From assembly GCA_965220855.1 (NCBI GenBank), contig CBDCQY010000001.1:2108001-2172000 (forward strand): a stretch of 64,000 bases of DNA. Direction: 5' to 3'. How positions within the stretch are numbered: position 1 is the first letter of the stretch; each line of letters opens with the position of its first letter. Shown piece by piece: positions 36,542 through 45,631 of this stretch. Made by a program: the position numbers and the translations under genes. The notes below the pieces were generated by a model. The model saw only the letters and a list, made by a program, of their open reading frames with translations. It searched no databases and was not told where the DNA came from. This DNA is from Bin95 sp965220855. GTDB taxonomy: Bacteria; Pseudomonadota; Alphaproteobacteria; Bin95.

Positions 36542-37210
36542 CTAATATCCCCGGCCGGGCAGCGCCTCGTGCAGCGGGCGCTGGCGGGGGTCGAGCTGGC
36601 GGTCGGTGTAGTAGCCGGTCGCCGGCTTCCAGACCTCGAAGACGCGCCGCAGCTCGCCCACCGGCTCGTCATGCGCATCGACGCGCAGATCGACCCGCGC
36701 GAAATCGTGCCGGCCCCAGACGGTCAGCGCGGCGGAGTTCTGGCCGCCATGCTGGCCGCCGGCGTCTCGCCCGGCCTCCAGCGCCGCCAGCAGCCGCTCC
36801 TCCAGGGTCGGCCCGGCGAAGCCCCGCTCGATGGCGTCCAGCACATGCTCGCCGAGCAGCACATTGCCGAGCGCGATCAGCCCGTCGCGGACATGATGGC
36901 CGGCCCAGTCGCGATTCTCGGCTCCGGTGCGCGCCGCCGCCCGTCCCTCGGCGTCGATGATCCCCAACTGGCGATATTCGGGCCAGGGGTCCGCCGCCGC
37001 CAGCGCCGCCACCGCGGCGGGGGCCGGGCAGCCATTGGCCAGCAGGTCCTGCGCGAGGGCGCCGAGGCGCGCGTCGGCAATGGCCATGATCGCGACCGCG
37101 CCGCGCTGCGTCACATGCGGCACGCGCGCGCCGACGGCGAGCGAGCGGGTCGCGGTGGCGATGCCGAGCGCGCCCGTCTCGCTCTCGCGGGCGATGCAGG
37201 TGAAGGTCAT
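36542..37210 (-). CDS. DUF1028 domain-containing protein (Ntn-hydrolase-like)
   Basis: A 222-residue DUF1028 protein. The opening MTFTCIARESETGALGIATA, then SLAVGARVPHVTQRGAVA and NRDWAGHHVRDGLIALGNVL are typical. The fold is related to N-terminal nucleophile hydrolases, with a Thr/Ser just after the initiator in some members, but the activity is unestablished. The ATG at 37210 gives the canonical N-terminus; the frame is open for 138 more codons upstream, inside the PBP4 gene. The RBS is weak. DUF1028 genes are often found beside peptidases and amidases. Confidence 0.88.
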   Translation of the reverse strand: MTFTCIARESETGALGIATATRSLAVGARVPHVTQRGAVAIMAIADARLGALAQDLLANGCPAPAAVAALAAADPWPEYRQLGIIDAEGRAAARTGAENRDWAGHHVRDGLIALGNVLLGEHVLDAIERGFAGPTLEERLLAALEAGRDAGGQHGGQNSAALTVWGRHDFARVDLRVDAHDEPVGELRRVFEVWKPATGYYTDRQLDPRQRPLHEALPGRGY

Positions 37211-37277
37211 GCGCGCGCCCGCCGGGCCGTGCGGATCGGTTCCATGGCGTCCTTCCCCCTCCCTGTCTGCGGTGCGC

Positions 37278-38693
37278 TCAGAACGTCCGCGCCCAGTGCG
37301 CCACCAGGCGGCGCTCCAGCGCCCGGGCGCGCTCCAGCCAATCCTTCGCCTCCCGCTGCGCCTCGTCGTCCGGCTCCGGGCCGAGCGCATCGTAGCGCCG
37401 GCGCGCTTCCAGGTCGCTGACGAACAGCGCAAAGCGCAGGCGGCGGCCGGACTTCGCGTGCAGATAGCCGGCGAGGCCGCGACCGTAATACATGCTGCCG
37501 GTCTTGGCCCAGACGCGGAAGACGAGCGCCGGCTCGTCCTCCCAGCTTGCCAGCGAGCCGGTCCAGCCCGAGACCGGCAGCAGCGACTGGAAGCTGCGGC
37601 CGGAATAGCGCCGGTCCCGGACATGGGCGAGCAGGGCGGCCATGCGGGCGGGCGAGGTGCGGGCGCTCGCGCTCAGCCCCGAATGGCGATCCAGCCGCCA
37701 GGCGGTTGCATCGCCGCCGAGGCGCCGGTCCAGCTCCGCCTGCAGGCGGGCGGCCGAGGCCGCCAGCGGCTCCGGCTTGCCGGCGAGGCGGCGCGAGGCG
37801 CCGAGGCCGATCAGCTCCGCCAGCAGATTGTTGCTGTGTTGCAGGGCGAGGCCGACCAGATCGACCAGCGGGCGGCTGTCATGCCGGGCGAGCGGGCGTG
37901 CGCCTGGCGGCGCGGGCGCGGGCTGCGGTTCCGTCAGCGCGAGGCCATGCATGGCCGCGAACTTGCGGAAGAGGTTGGCGGTGAACCGGGCCGGCCGGTG
38001 CACCGGGACCCAGGCCTTGCCGCCCTCTGCTGAAGGCGGCGCCCAGCCGCGGCCGAGCAGCGTGTAGGTAGGTATGGGGCCGAACGGGCCCTCCGGGAGC
38101 GCGGCGTTGAGCGGGGCGAGGTCGCTTCCCGGCAGCGCGAAGGCCTCCAGCCCGCCGTCCGGCCCGGCCCGCCAGATCAGCCGCCGGCGGTTGAAGGAGA
38201 GCGACAGCGCCGAGACGCCCGGATTGTAGGTCGCGCGGCGGCTCCGGTCGGCGTCGATGAAGTAGGTGCGGACCAGCAGGCCGTCATCGTAGAAGAGGCG
38301 CGCACGGCGGAGGCCGGACGCGGCGGCGGAGGAGGCCAGCGACATCAGCTCCTCGAGCAGCAGCAGCGGGTCGCCGCCGCCGACCAGATAGAGCCGGTCG
38401 CCATCGAGCCGGAGTTCGGTCGCGAAGCGATGCTCGCCGCCCAGCACATCGAGCGCCGCGACGGCCGTTGCGAGCTTGGCGGTGGAGGCCGGCAGGAACG
38501 GCTCGTCGGCGCGCCGCGTCGCCACCGTTCGTGCGCCCTCCGCCACGAAATAGCCGACGCGCGCGCCCTCCAGGCCGGCTTCGGCGATCAGCGCCTCGAC
38601 CGTCGTCGCGCCGCCGGACGCTCCGCCCCGGACGGGCCAGAGCGCCAGGCAGGCGATGAGCGCGAGGGCGAGGCGTCGCCGCAGCCCCGTCAC
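37278..38693 (-). CDS. dacB: D-alanyl-D-alanine carboxypeptidase/endopeptidase (PBP4)
   Basis: A 471-residue low-molecular-weight penicillin-binding protein of the S13 family, trimming peptidoglycan cross-links in the periplasm. A signal peptide covers about residues 1-26. The active-site SxxK is STAK at 70-73 (in FLPASTAKLATAVAA). The second motif is SNN in LQHSNNLLAELIG and the third is KTG in VWAKTGSMYYGRG. The GTG at 38693 overlaps the upstream dioxygenase stop (GTGA) and places the signal peptide at the N-terminus. Confidence 0.92.
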   Translation of the reverse strand: MTGLRRRLALALIACLALWPVRGGASGGATTVEALIAEAGLEGARVGYFVAEGARTVATRRADEPFLPASTAKLATAVAALDVLGGEHRFATELRLDGDRLYLVGGGDPLLLLEELMSLASSAAASGLRRARLFYDDGLLVRTYFIDADRSRRATYNPGVSALSLSFNRRRLIWRAGPDGGLEAFALPGSDLAPLNAALPEGPFGPIPTYTLLGRGWAPPSAEGGKAWVPVHRPARFTANLFRKFAAMHGLALTEPQPAPAPPGARPLARHDSRPLVDLVGLALQHSNNLLAELIGLGASRRLAGKPEPLAASAARLQAELDRRLGGDATAWRLDRHSGLSASARTSPARMAALLAHVRDRRYSGRSFQSLLPVSGWTGSLASWEDEPALVFRVWAKTGSMYYGRGLAGYLHAKSGRRLRFALFVSDLEARRRYDALGPEPDDEAQREAKDWLERARALERRLVAHWARTF

Positions 38694-39478
38694 TCCGCGG
38701 CGACGGCCGCCGGCGCCAGGCAGTCGTCCGCGAGCGGGCGGATGGGGTCGAAATCGCGGTGCGCGATCCATTCCGGGCGCTTGAAGCGCCGGATACGGTT
38801 CGAGACCGCGCAGAGGCTGAGATAGACGATCACCCGGTCCCAGGGGCTGATATTGGGCGGGCTCGCATGGACCAGATTGCCATGGAACATGACCACCGAG
38901 CCGGGCGCGCCGAGCGGCGCGGCGATGCCGCCGGCGTCCGCCAGCCGGGCGACCGTCTCGCGGTCCAGCGTCCAGAGCGGATAGCTGGTGGTCTCCAGAT
39001 CGTGGCCGGCTTCCAGAACCCCTTCGCGATGGCTGCCGGGCAGGAACATCAGCGGCCCGTTGGCGGCGGTGACGGGATCGAGGAACACCGCGATATTCAT
39101 CGCGCGCGGCTCCGGCATCCCGTCATCGCGATGCCAGACGCCGAAATCCTGATGCCACTGCCAGACGGCGCCGTCGAAGGCGGCCTTGGCGTTGACCTTG
39201 AACTGGTGCATGTAAACCTGTTCGCCCAGCAGCTGCTCGACCGGCTTCACCAGGCGCGGATGCGCGCCGAGGCGCGCGAAGGCGTCGTCATAGCGATGGG
39301 CGGCAAAGGCGGTGCGCGGCGCGCCATTGTCCTCGCGCCAGACCTCCTCCCGTCCGCTGGCCAGCACCCGGTCGGCCGCCCGGCGCAGCAGGCCCGCCTC
39401 CTCGGGGCGAAAGACATTTTCGAGAAAGAGGTAGCCCTCCCGCTCGAACCGCGAAAGCTGTTCTGCCGTAAGCTGCAT
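38690..39478 (-). CDS. Phytanoyl-CoA dioxygenase (PhyH) family protein
   Basis: A 262-residue Fe(II)/2-oxoglutarate dioxygenase. The iron ligands are His109 and Asp111 in WQWHQDFGVWHRDDG and a distal His in FHGNLVHASPPNIS (about 204). The acyl-CoA context upstream (an AMP-forming ligase 13 bp away) is compatible with hydroxylation of an acyl thioester, but bacterial PhyH proteins also act on amino acids, quinones and secondary metabolites. It overlaps the PBP4 gene by 4 nt. Confidence 0.9.
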   Translation of the reverse strand: MQLTAEQLSRFEREGYLFLENVFRPEEAGLLRRAADRVLASGREEVWREDNGAPRTAFAAHRYDDAFARLGAHPRLVKPVEQLLGEQVYMHQFKVNAKAAFDGAVWQWHQDFGVWHRDDGMPEPRAMNIAVFLDPVTAANGPLMFLPGSHREGVLEAGHDLETTSYPLWTLDRETVARLADAGGIAAPLGAPGSVVMFHGNLVHASPPNISPWDRVIVYLSLCAVSNRIRRFKRPEWIAHRDFDPIRPLADDCLAPAAVAAE

Positions 39479-39491
39479 GGCTTGGCTCTCC

Positions 39492-40982
39492 TCAGCTCAG
39501 CTGGCGCTTCATGATCTTGCCGGTGGCGTTCATCGGCAGGCTGTCGCGCAGCTCCACGATACGGGGATATTTGTGTCCCGCCATGCGCTCCCTGGCCCAG
39601 GCCACGATGGCGTCCGGCTCCGGCGTCGCGCCGGCGGCGGGCACGACGAACGCCTTGACCTCCTCGCCATAGCGCTCGTCCGGCACGCCGACCACGGCGG
39701 CGAGCGAGATTTCGGGATGCGTGATGAGCACCTCCTCCACCTCGCGCGGATAGACGTTGAACCCGCCCCGGATCACCATCTCCTTCAGGCGATCGACGAT
39801 GTAGAGATAGCCGTCCTCGTCGAAGCGCCCGATATCGCCGGTGTGGAACCAGCCGCCCCGCAGCGCCTCGGCGGTCTCTTCCGGGCGGCCCAGATAGCCC
39901 TTCATCACGCAATGGCCGCGAATCACCACCTCGCCTGGCTCGCCGACCGGCACCGGCCGGTCTTCCGGATCGACCACCCGCACCTCGACGCCCCAGATCG
40001 GCACCCCGACCGATCCGACCTTGCGCGGCCGGTCGAGCAGGTTGAAGGTCGCGCCCGGCGAGGTTTCGGAGAGGCCGTAGCCCTCCAGCACCGCCACGTC
40101 GAACCTGGCCTCGAAGGCGCGGAGAATCTCCACCGGCGTCGAGGCGCCGCCGACCAGCACATGGCGCAGCGTGCCGGCGATGGCGGCCAGATCGTGCTTC
40201 TCCGCGTCGGGATAGGTCAGCAGCGCCCAGAGCATGGTCGGCACGCCGGCGAACAGCGTCACCTTCTCGCTCTCCATCAACTGCAGGCAGAGGCCGGGAT
40301 CGAAGCGCGGCGCCAGCACCAGCCGCGCCCCGCGGCGGAAGGCGGAGAGCATCTGCACCACCTGGCCGAAGACGTGGAAGAGCGGCAGCGCGACCAGCAC
40401 GACGTCCGAGTCGCGGAGCTCGCCCAGATCGACGCAGAGCTGCGCGTTCATCATCACGTTGAAGTGGGTCAGCATCGCGCCCTTGGGCTGCCCGGTGGTG
40501 CCGGAGGTGTAGAGCACCACGGCGGTGTCCTCCGGGCGGCGCATCACGGTGTCGAAGCGCCCCTCGGCCATCGGCGCGCCGGCGTCGATGAAATGCTCGC
40601 AGGCCGGCGCCTGCTCGAAGGCCGCGCGGCCGATCTGCCCCAGCGGCAATTCCGGCGAGCCTTCGTGGCAGACCAGCGCCTTCGCGCCGCTGTCGTTCAG
40701 CAGATAGGCGAGCTCGGGCGGCTTCAGCAGGATGGAGACCGGCAGCACCGTGGCCCCGGCCTTCAGAATGCCGAAATAGAACGCCGGAAAGGCCGGCGCA
40801 TTGGGACAGGCGAGCGCCACGATGTCGCCGGGGCCGATGCCCTTGGCGGCAAGGTCGGCGGCGATCGCCTGCGCCCAGCCGTCGAGCGCGCCATAGCTTA
40901 TGCGCGCCGGACCCGCCACGATGGCGATATCGTCCGGCCGTTCCCGAGCGCTGCTTTCCAGGATGGTGGCGAGCGAAAACAT
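39492..40982 (-). CDS. AMP-dependent acyl-CoA synthetase/ligase
   Basis: A 496-residue ANL-superfamily ligase that activates a carboxylic acid to its adenylate and then to the CoA thioester. The P-loop-like motif VVLYTSGTTGQPKGAMLTH is near residue 155-173. GYGLSETSP lies in the core, GWFHTGDIGRFDEDGYLYI carries the hinge Asp region, and the C-terminal catalytic Lys is in MNATGKIMKRQL. Length and motifs fit medium/long-chain fatty acyl or aryl-acid ligases. It leads a leftward operon with the PhyH dioxygenase. Confidence 0.93.
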   Translation of the reverse strand: MFSLATILESSARERPDDIAIVAGPARISYGALDGWAQAIAADLAAKGIGPGDIVALACPNAPAFPAFYFGILKAGATVLPVSILLKPPELAYLLNDSGAKALVCHEGSPELPLGQIGRAAFEQAPACEHFIDAGAPMAEGRFDTVMRRPEDTAVVLYTSGTTGQPKGAMLTHFNVMMNAQLCVDLGELRDSDVVLVALPLFHVFGQVVQMLSAFRRGARLVLAPRFDPGLCLQLMESEKVTLFAGVPTMLWALLTYPDAEKHDLAAIAGTLRHVLVGGASTPVEILRAFEARFDVAVLEGYGLSETSPGATFNLLDRPRKVGSVGVPIWGVEVRVVDPEDRPVPVGEPGEVVIRGHCVMKGYLGRPEETAEALRGGWFHTGDIGRFDEDGYLYIVDRLKEMVIRGGFNVYPREVEEVLITHPEISLAAVVGVPDERYGEEVKAFVVPAAGATPEPDAIVAWARERMAGHKYPRIVELRDSLPMNATGKIMKRQLS

Positions 40983-41134
40983 GGGGTTGAAACCTCCGGT
41001 GCGGGGCCGGGAGCGGCCGGGTTTTAGAACCGCGCCATCCTACGACGCGGGCCGCGACGACGCCACCGCTTGCGCCGGCCGCCCGCCTCGGGAGAAACAG
41101 GGCGCCAGGAGCCGCCGGAGAGGGAGAAGGGCAG

Positions 41135-42352
41135 ATGGTTCAAATGCTGCAAGGGCTGCGCATCGTCGAGGGATCGGCGTTCGTCGCAGCGCCGCTCGGC
41201 GGCATGGCGCTGGCGCAACTGGGCGCGGATGTGATCCGCTTCGATGCGCTGGAGGGCGGCCTCGACTATCGCCGCTGGCCGGTGACCGAGCAGGGCGACA
41301 GCCTCTACTGGGCCGGGCTGAACAAGGGCAAGCGCTCCTTCCGCGTCGATATCCGCAATCCGAGGGGGCGCGAGCTGGTGCAGGCGCTGATTGCCGCGCC
41401 GGGGCCGGAGGGCGGCATCTTCCTCACCAACCTGCCGGCGCGCGGCTGGCTCGGCTACGAGACGCTCTCCGCCATGCGCGCCGACCTCATCCTGCTGAAT
41501 GTGATCGGCGCGCGGTCGGGCGCGCCCCAGGTCGATTACACCGTCAACGCCGCCGTCGGCTTCCCCTATGTCACCGGACCGGAGGCGTGGTCGGGGCCGG
41601 TCAACAATGTGCTGCCGGCCTGGGACATCGCCACCGGCATGACGGCCGCGGCCGGCCTGCTGGCGGCCGAGCGCTGGCGCGCGCGCACCGGCGAGGGCCG
41701 CCTGATCCGCCTGCCGCTGCTGGATGTCGCGCTCTGGGCGACGGCCTCGCTCGGCTATGTCGCGGAGGCGGTCGTCAACGAAGACGACCGGCCGCGCGCC
41801 GGCAACCATATCTTCGGCAGCTTCGGGCGCGACTTCCGCACCGCCGACGGGCGCGACATCATGATCTGCCTGCTGACGCCGCGCAATCTGGAGGGCATTG
41901 CCGAGGCCGCCGGCCTCGGCCTCGCCTTCGCCGCGATCGAGGCGGAACACGGGGTCGATCTGAAGGAGGAGGCCGCCCGCTGGCGCTTCCGCGAGGAGAT
42001 TTCCGCCGCCATCGAACCCTGGGTCGCCGCCCGGCGGCTCGCCGAAATCGCCCCCGCCTTCGACGCCGCCGGCGTGCTGTGGGGCGCCTACCGGACCTTC
42101 CGCGAGCTCGCTGACGATCCCGACCTGGTGGGCGAGAACCCGCTCTTCAGCCAGATCGACCAGCCGGGACTCGGCGGCTGGCCCGTGCCGGGCGCGCCGC
42201 TCGACTTCGTCGGCCTGGAGCGCAGCCCGCCGCGCCCGGCCCCGCGTCTCGGCGAGCATACCGACGAGATTCTGGCCGACCTGCTGGGCCTGGCCGGGGC
42301 CGAGATCGGCCGCCTGCACGACGCCGGCGTGGTGAAGGGCGTCGATGACTGA
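41135..42352 (+). CDS. CaiB/BaiF family CoA-transferase (class III)
   Basis: A 405-residue class III CoA-transferase moving CoA between carboxylic acids. The N-terminus, LRIVEGSAFVAAPLGGMALAQ, then LGADVIRFDALEGGLDYRRW, is typical, as is NKGKRSFRVDIRNPRGRELV. The usual catalytic Asp would be in the segment around VLPAWDIATGMTAAAG, equivalent to the Asp of the family. GAGGGAGAAGG precedes the ATG. It is divergent from the acyl-CoA ligase with a 152-bp gap. The substrate is unknown. Confidence 0.9.
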   Translation: MVQMLQGLRIVEGSAFVAAPLGGMALAQLGADVIRFDALEGGLDYRRWPVTEQGDSLYWAGLNKGKRSFRVDIRNPRGRELVQALIAAPGPEGGIFLTNLPARGWLGYETLSAMRADLILLNVIGARSGAPQVDYTVNAAVGFPYVTGPEAWSGPVNNVLPAWDIATGMTAAAGLLAAERWRARTGEGRLIRLPLLDVALWATASLGYVAEAVVNEDDRPRAGNHIFGSFGRDFRTADGRDIMICLLTPRNLEGIAEAAGLGLAFAAIEAEHGVDLKEEAARWRFREEISAAIEPWVAARRLAEIAPAFDAAGVLWGAYRTFRELADDPDLVGENPLFSQIDQPGLGGWPVPGAPLDFVGLERSPPRPAPRLGEHTDEILADLLGLAGAEIGRLHDAGVVKGVDD

Positions 42353-42444
42353 GGCCGCCCGGCCGCGATTTTGTGCACGGACGGCTCCGAGACGCTAAGA
42401 TGTCCGGGAATCGTCTTTCCCGCCGCTGATCGGACCTTGCGCCC

Positions 42445-43401
42445 ATGACCCTGGCCGTCGCCGTCCAGATGGACCCCATCGAGACCGTCGATATCGACGC
42501 CGACAGCAGCTTCGCCCTCTGCCTGGAGGCAGAACGGCGCGGCCACACGCTGTTCCACTATCTGCCCGACGCGCTCGTCTTCCGCGACGGGCGGCTGACG
42601 GCGCGCGGGCGGCCGATGACCGTCCGGCGAGAGCGGGGCCGGCATGTCTCGTTCGGCGCCTTCGAGCGGGTCGATCTGGCGGAGTTCGACACCGTGCTGA
42701 TGCGCCAGGACCCGCCCTTCGACATGGCCTACATCACCGCCACGCATCTGCTGGAGCATGTCCACCCCGCGACGCTGGTGGTGAACGACCCGGCCTCGGT
42801 GCGCAATGCGCCGGAGAAGCTGTTCGTCACCCGCTTCGAGGGCGTGATGCCGCCGACACTGATCACCCGCGACGCGGAGGAGATCGCCGCCTTCCGGGCG
42901 GAGCATGGCGAGGTGATCCTCAAGCCGCTGTTCGGCAATGGCGGCGCCGGCGTCTTCCATCTCCGTCGGGACGACACCAATCTGAACGCGCTGCTGGAGA
43001 TGTTCTTCGAGTCTTCCCGCGACCCGGTGATCGCGCAGCGCTACCTGCCGGAGGTGCGCGCCGGCGACAAGCGCATCATCCTGGTGGAGGGCGAGGCGGT
43101 CGGCGCCATCAACCGCATCCCGGCCGCCGGCGAGGCGCGGGCCAACATGCATGTAGGCGGCACGGCGGTGAAGAGCGCGCTCACGGCGCGCGAGCGCGAG
43201 ATCTGCGAGATCATCGGCCCCGCGCTCCGCGAGCGCGGGCTGACCTTCGTCGGCATCGATGTGATCGGCGACTGGCTGACCGAGATCAACGTCACCTCGC
43301 CGACCGGCATCCAGGAGATCGACCGCTTCGACAGCTCGAACCTGGCGGGGCTGATCTGGGATGCGGTGGAGCGGCGCATCGACGCGCGGCGGGGCTCGTG
43401 A
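42445..43401 (+). CDS. gshB: Glutathione synthase
   Basis: A 318-residue ATP-grasp ligase that adds glycine to gamma-glutamylcysteine. It starts LAVAVQMDPIETVDIDADSS, as GshB does. It contains VLMRQDPPFDMAYITATHLLE, VVNDPASVRNAPEKLFVTRF, the ATP-grasp loop ILKPLFGNGGAGVFHL, and LTFVGIDVIGDWLTEINVTS at the metal site. It overlaps the ComM-type gene by 4 nt. No gshA is in the window. Confidence 0.96.
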   Translation: MTLAVAVQMDPIETVDIDADSSFALCLEAERRGHTLFHYLPDALVFRDGRLTARGRPMTVRRERGRHVSFGAFERVDLAEFDTVLMRQDPPFDMAYITATHLLEHVHPATLVVNDPASVRNAPEKLFVTRFEGVMPPTLITRDAEEIAAFRAEHGEVILKPLFGNGGAGVFHLRRDDTNLNALLEMFFESSRDPVIAQRYLPEVRAGDKRIILVEGEAVGAINRIPAAGEARANMHVGGTAVKSALTAREREICEIIGPALRERGLTFVGIDVIGDWLTEINVTSPTGIQEIDRFDSSNLAGLIWDAVERRIDARRGS

Positions 43402-44912
43402 GCGCGCGCCCGGCGGTCGCGCATGTCGCGACCGTCGCCTTCGACGGCATCGAGGTGCGCGAGGTCGATGTCCAGGTGCATCTCGGCAGCGGGCTTGCGG
43501 CCTTCCATGTCGTCGGGCTGCCGGACAAGGCCGTGGCGGAAAGCCGCGAGCGGGTGCGCGCGGCGCTTGCGGCCGTCGGCCTCGGCCTGCCGGCGGAGCG
43601 CATCACCGTCAATCTGGCCCCGGCGGACCTGCTGAAGGAAGGCAGCCATTTCGACCTGCCGATCGCGCTCGGCCTGCTGGCGGCGATGGGCGCGGTGCAG
43701 GGCGAGGATCTGGACGGCTATCTGGCGCTGGGCGAGCTCGGCCTGGACGGCGCGTTCACCGGCGTCGCCGGCGTGCTGTCGGCGGCCATGTCGGCGGTCG
43801 AGACCCGGCGGGGGCTGATCTGCCCGGCGGACAACGGCCCGGAAGCCGCCTGGGCGGGCGATCTGGAGGTGCTGGCGCCGAAGAGCCTGCTTGCGCTGCT
43901 GAACCATCTGCGCGGTCGCCAGCTGCTCGAACAGCCGGAGCCGGGCGAGGTCGGGGCCGAGAGCGACGGGCTCGACCTCGGCGACATCAAGGGGCAGGAG
44001 ACCGCAAAGCGCGCGCTGGAGATCGCCGCCTCCGGCGGGCACAATCTGCTGATGTCCGGCCCGCCCGGAGCCGGCAAGTCGATGCTGGCGGCGCGCCTGC
44101 CCGGCCTGCTGCCGCCGCTGGACGCGCGCGAGGCGCTGGAGGTCTCGACGATCCACAGCGCCGCCGGCGGGCTGGAGAACGGGCGCATCCTGCGCCAGCG
44201 CCCCTTCCGCGACCCGCATCACTCCTCCTCCATGACCGCCCTGGTGGGCGGCGGGCAGCGCATCTCGCCGGGCGAGGTGTCGCTGGCGCATCGCGGCGTG
44301 CTGTTCCTCGACGAGCTGCCGGAGTTCCAGCGCCCGGCTCTGGAGGCTTTGCGCCAGCCGCTGGAGGCCGGGCGGGTGGTGATCGCGCGCGCCAACCGCC
44401 ATGTGACCTATCCGGCGCGCTTCCAGCTGATCGCGGCCATGAATCCCTGCCGCTGCGGCCATATCGACGAGCCGGACCGCGCCTGCAACCGCGCGCCGCG
44501 CTGCGCGGCCGACTATCGCCGCCGGCTCTCCGGCCCGCTGCTGGACCGCTTCGACCTGTTCGTCGATGTGCCGCGCGTGGCGGCCGCCGACCTCGCCTTG
44601 CCGCCGCCGGCGGAGACCAGCGGCATGGTCGCCGAGCGCGTCGCCCGGGCGCGCGAGCGGCAGACGGCGCGGCACGGGGCCGGCCTGCTCAATGCGCAGG
44701 TGGAGGGCGCGCGCCTGGCGGAGGTGGCGGGGCCGGACGATGGCGGGGCCGACCTGCTGCGCGCCGCCTCGGAGCGGCTGCGGCTCTCGGCGCGCGGCTA
44801 TCACCGCGTGCTGCGCGTGGCGCGCACGCTGGCCGACATGGATGCGAAGGACCGGGTGGGCCGCCTCCACATCGCCGAGGCGCTGAGCTACCGTCAGGGA
44901 CTGGCGGCCTGA
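43398..44912 (+). CDS. comM: YifB/ComM family Mg chelatase-like AAA+ ATPase
   Basis: A 504-residue ComM-type ATPase; in naturally competent bacteria ComM is a hexameric branch-migration helicase that promotes integration of incoming DNA. The N-terminal Lon S16-like domain (VHLGSGLAAFHVVGLPDKAV, then INLAPADLLKEGSHFDLPIA in variant form) precedes Walker A SGPPGAGKSMLAARLPGLLP at about 219-238. LFLDELPEF is Walker B, and AAMNPCRCGHIDEPDRAC with a second Cys pair is characteristic. The GTG overlaps the gshB stop. Presence of comM alone does not prove competence. Confidence 0.94.
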   Translation: MSARPAVAHVATVAFDGIEVREVDVQVHLGSGLAAFHVVGLPDKAVAESRERVRAALAAVGLGLPAERITVNLAPADLLKEGSHFDLPIALGLLAAMGAVQGEDLDGYLALGELGLDGAFTGVAGVLSAAMSAVETRRGLICPADNGPEAAWAGDLEVLAPKSLLALLNHLRGRQLLEQPEPGEVGAESDGLDLGDIKGQETAKRALEIAASGGHNLLMSGPPGAGKSMLAARLPGLLPPLDAREALEVSTIHSAAGGLENGRILRQRPFRDPHHSSSMTALVGGGQRISPGEVSLAHRGVLFLDELPEFQRPALEALRQPLEAGRVVIARANRHVTYPARFQLIAAMNPCRCGHIDEPDRACNRAPRCAADYRRRLSGPLLDRFDLFVDVPRVAAADLALPPPAETSGMVAERVARARERQTARHGAGLLNAQVEGARLAEVAGPDDGGADLLRAASERLRLSARGYHRVLRVARTLADMDAKDRVGRLHIAEALSYRQGLAA

Positions 44913-45631
44913 TCCGCCGCCGCGCCCGCCCGCCCGAGCGGCTCCAGATAGAGCGGGTCGGCGAGCTCGATCGCCGGGCCGTTGCGATAGAACACCCAGC
45001 CGCGCACCCGCACGCGCCGTCCTTCGAGCGCGCCCCGGGGAAAGGCGCGGGAGAGGCGCCCGCGCCGCAGCAGCACGGTGAAGTCCTCCCGCCAGTCCTC
45101 GCCGAAATTGACGAAGCGATGCCGGAAGCCGCCCGCCGTCGCCAGCACCACGCCCTCGACGATGGCGAAGCGGTCGAGCGCGGAGCGCGCGCGCTCCGCC
45201 GGAACCGGCCGCGCCCCGTCGCGCCGCCAGAGGCCCGGCTCGGACCGCCGCGCCCGGCGCTCCAGCGCCAGCAGCGTCCGGGCGCGCTCCCGCGACACCA
45301 GCGGCGGGGCCACCACGGCCAGGCCGCGCGCCACCAGTTCGCGCTGCAGCCAGAGCGCGCCGGAGAAGACATGCGCGAGGCGCCGGCCATGCCGGTCGAG
45401 GCGCGGCTTCGCCGGCTCCAGGCGGAGTTCCGGCCGCGCCAGGAAGGCTTCGGTCCAGGCCTCGCCGCCCTCCAGCAGGCGGATGTCCGCCGGCAGGATG
45501 GCGGTCTCCGCGCCGCCGGCCGCCGGGGCCGCCGCCAGCGCCAGCAACAGCGCCGCCAGCAGGCGGCCGCGCCCGCGCTTCTGGCGGCCTCCGGCGGCGG
45601 CGGCTAATGTTGGGGCGATGGGCAAACGCAT
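44894..45631 (-). CDS. Secreted protein with partial thermonuclease (SNase-like) fold
   Basis: A product of about 245 residues with an Ala/Leu-rich signal peptide (LLAALLLALAAAPAAGG), followed by a region resembling the C-terminal half of staphylococcal nuclease: DRHGRRLAHVF, WLQRELVARGLAVVAP and LLALERRARRSEPGLWR. The expected N-terminal half with the DGD and catalytic Arg motifs is not visible, so it may be inactive. The C-terminal part (RFAIVEGVVLATAGGF, then RVRVRGWVFYRNGPAIELAD) looks like an OB-fold extension. The start at 45631 overlaps the divergent pip start by 14 nt and is uncertain. Its 3' end overlaps comM by 19 nt. Confidence 0.65.
   Translation of the reverse strand: MRLPIAPTLAAAAGGRQKRGRGRLLAALLLALAAAPAAGGAETAILPADIRLLEGGEAWTEAFLARPELRLEPAKPRLDRHGRRLAHVFSGALWLQRELVARGLAVVAPPLVSRERARTLLALERRARRSEPGLWRRDGARPVPAERARSALDRFAIVEGVVLATAGGFRHRFVNFGEDWREDFTVLLRRGRLSRAFPRGALEGRRVRVRGWVFYRNGPAIELADPLYLEPLGRAGAAADQAASP

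Noticed and set aside
43398..44912. ComM-type gene taken as evidence for natural competence
   Set aside because: comM/yifB is widespread in non-competent bacteria, and no other competence gene is in the window.
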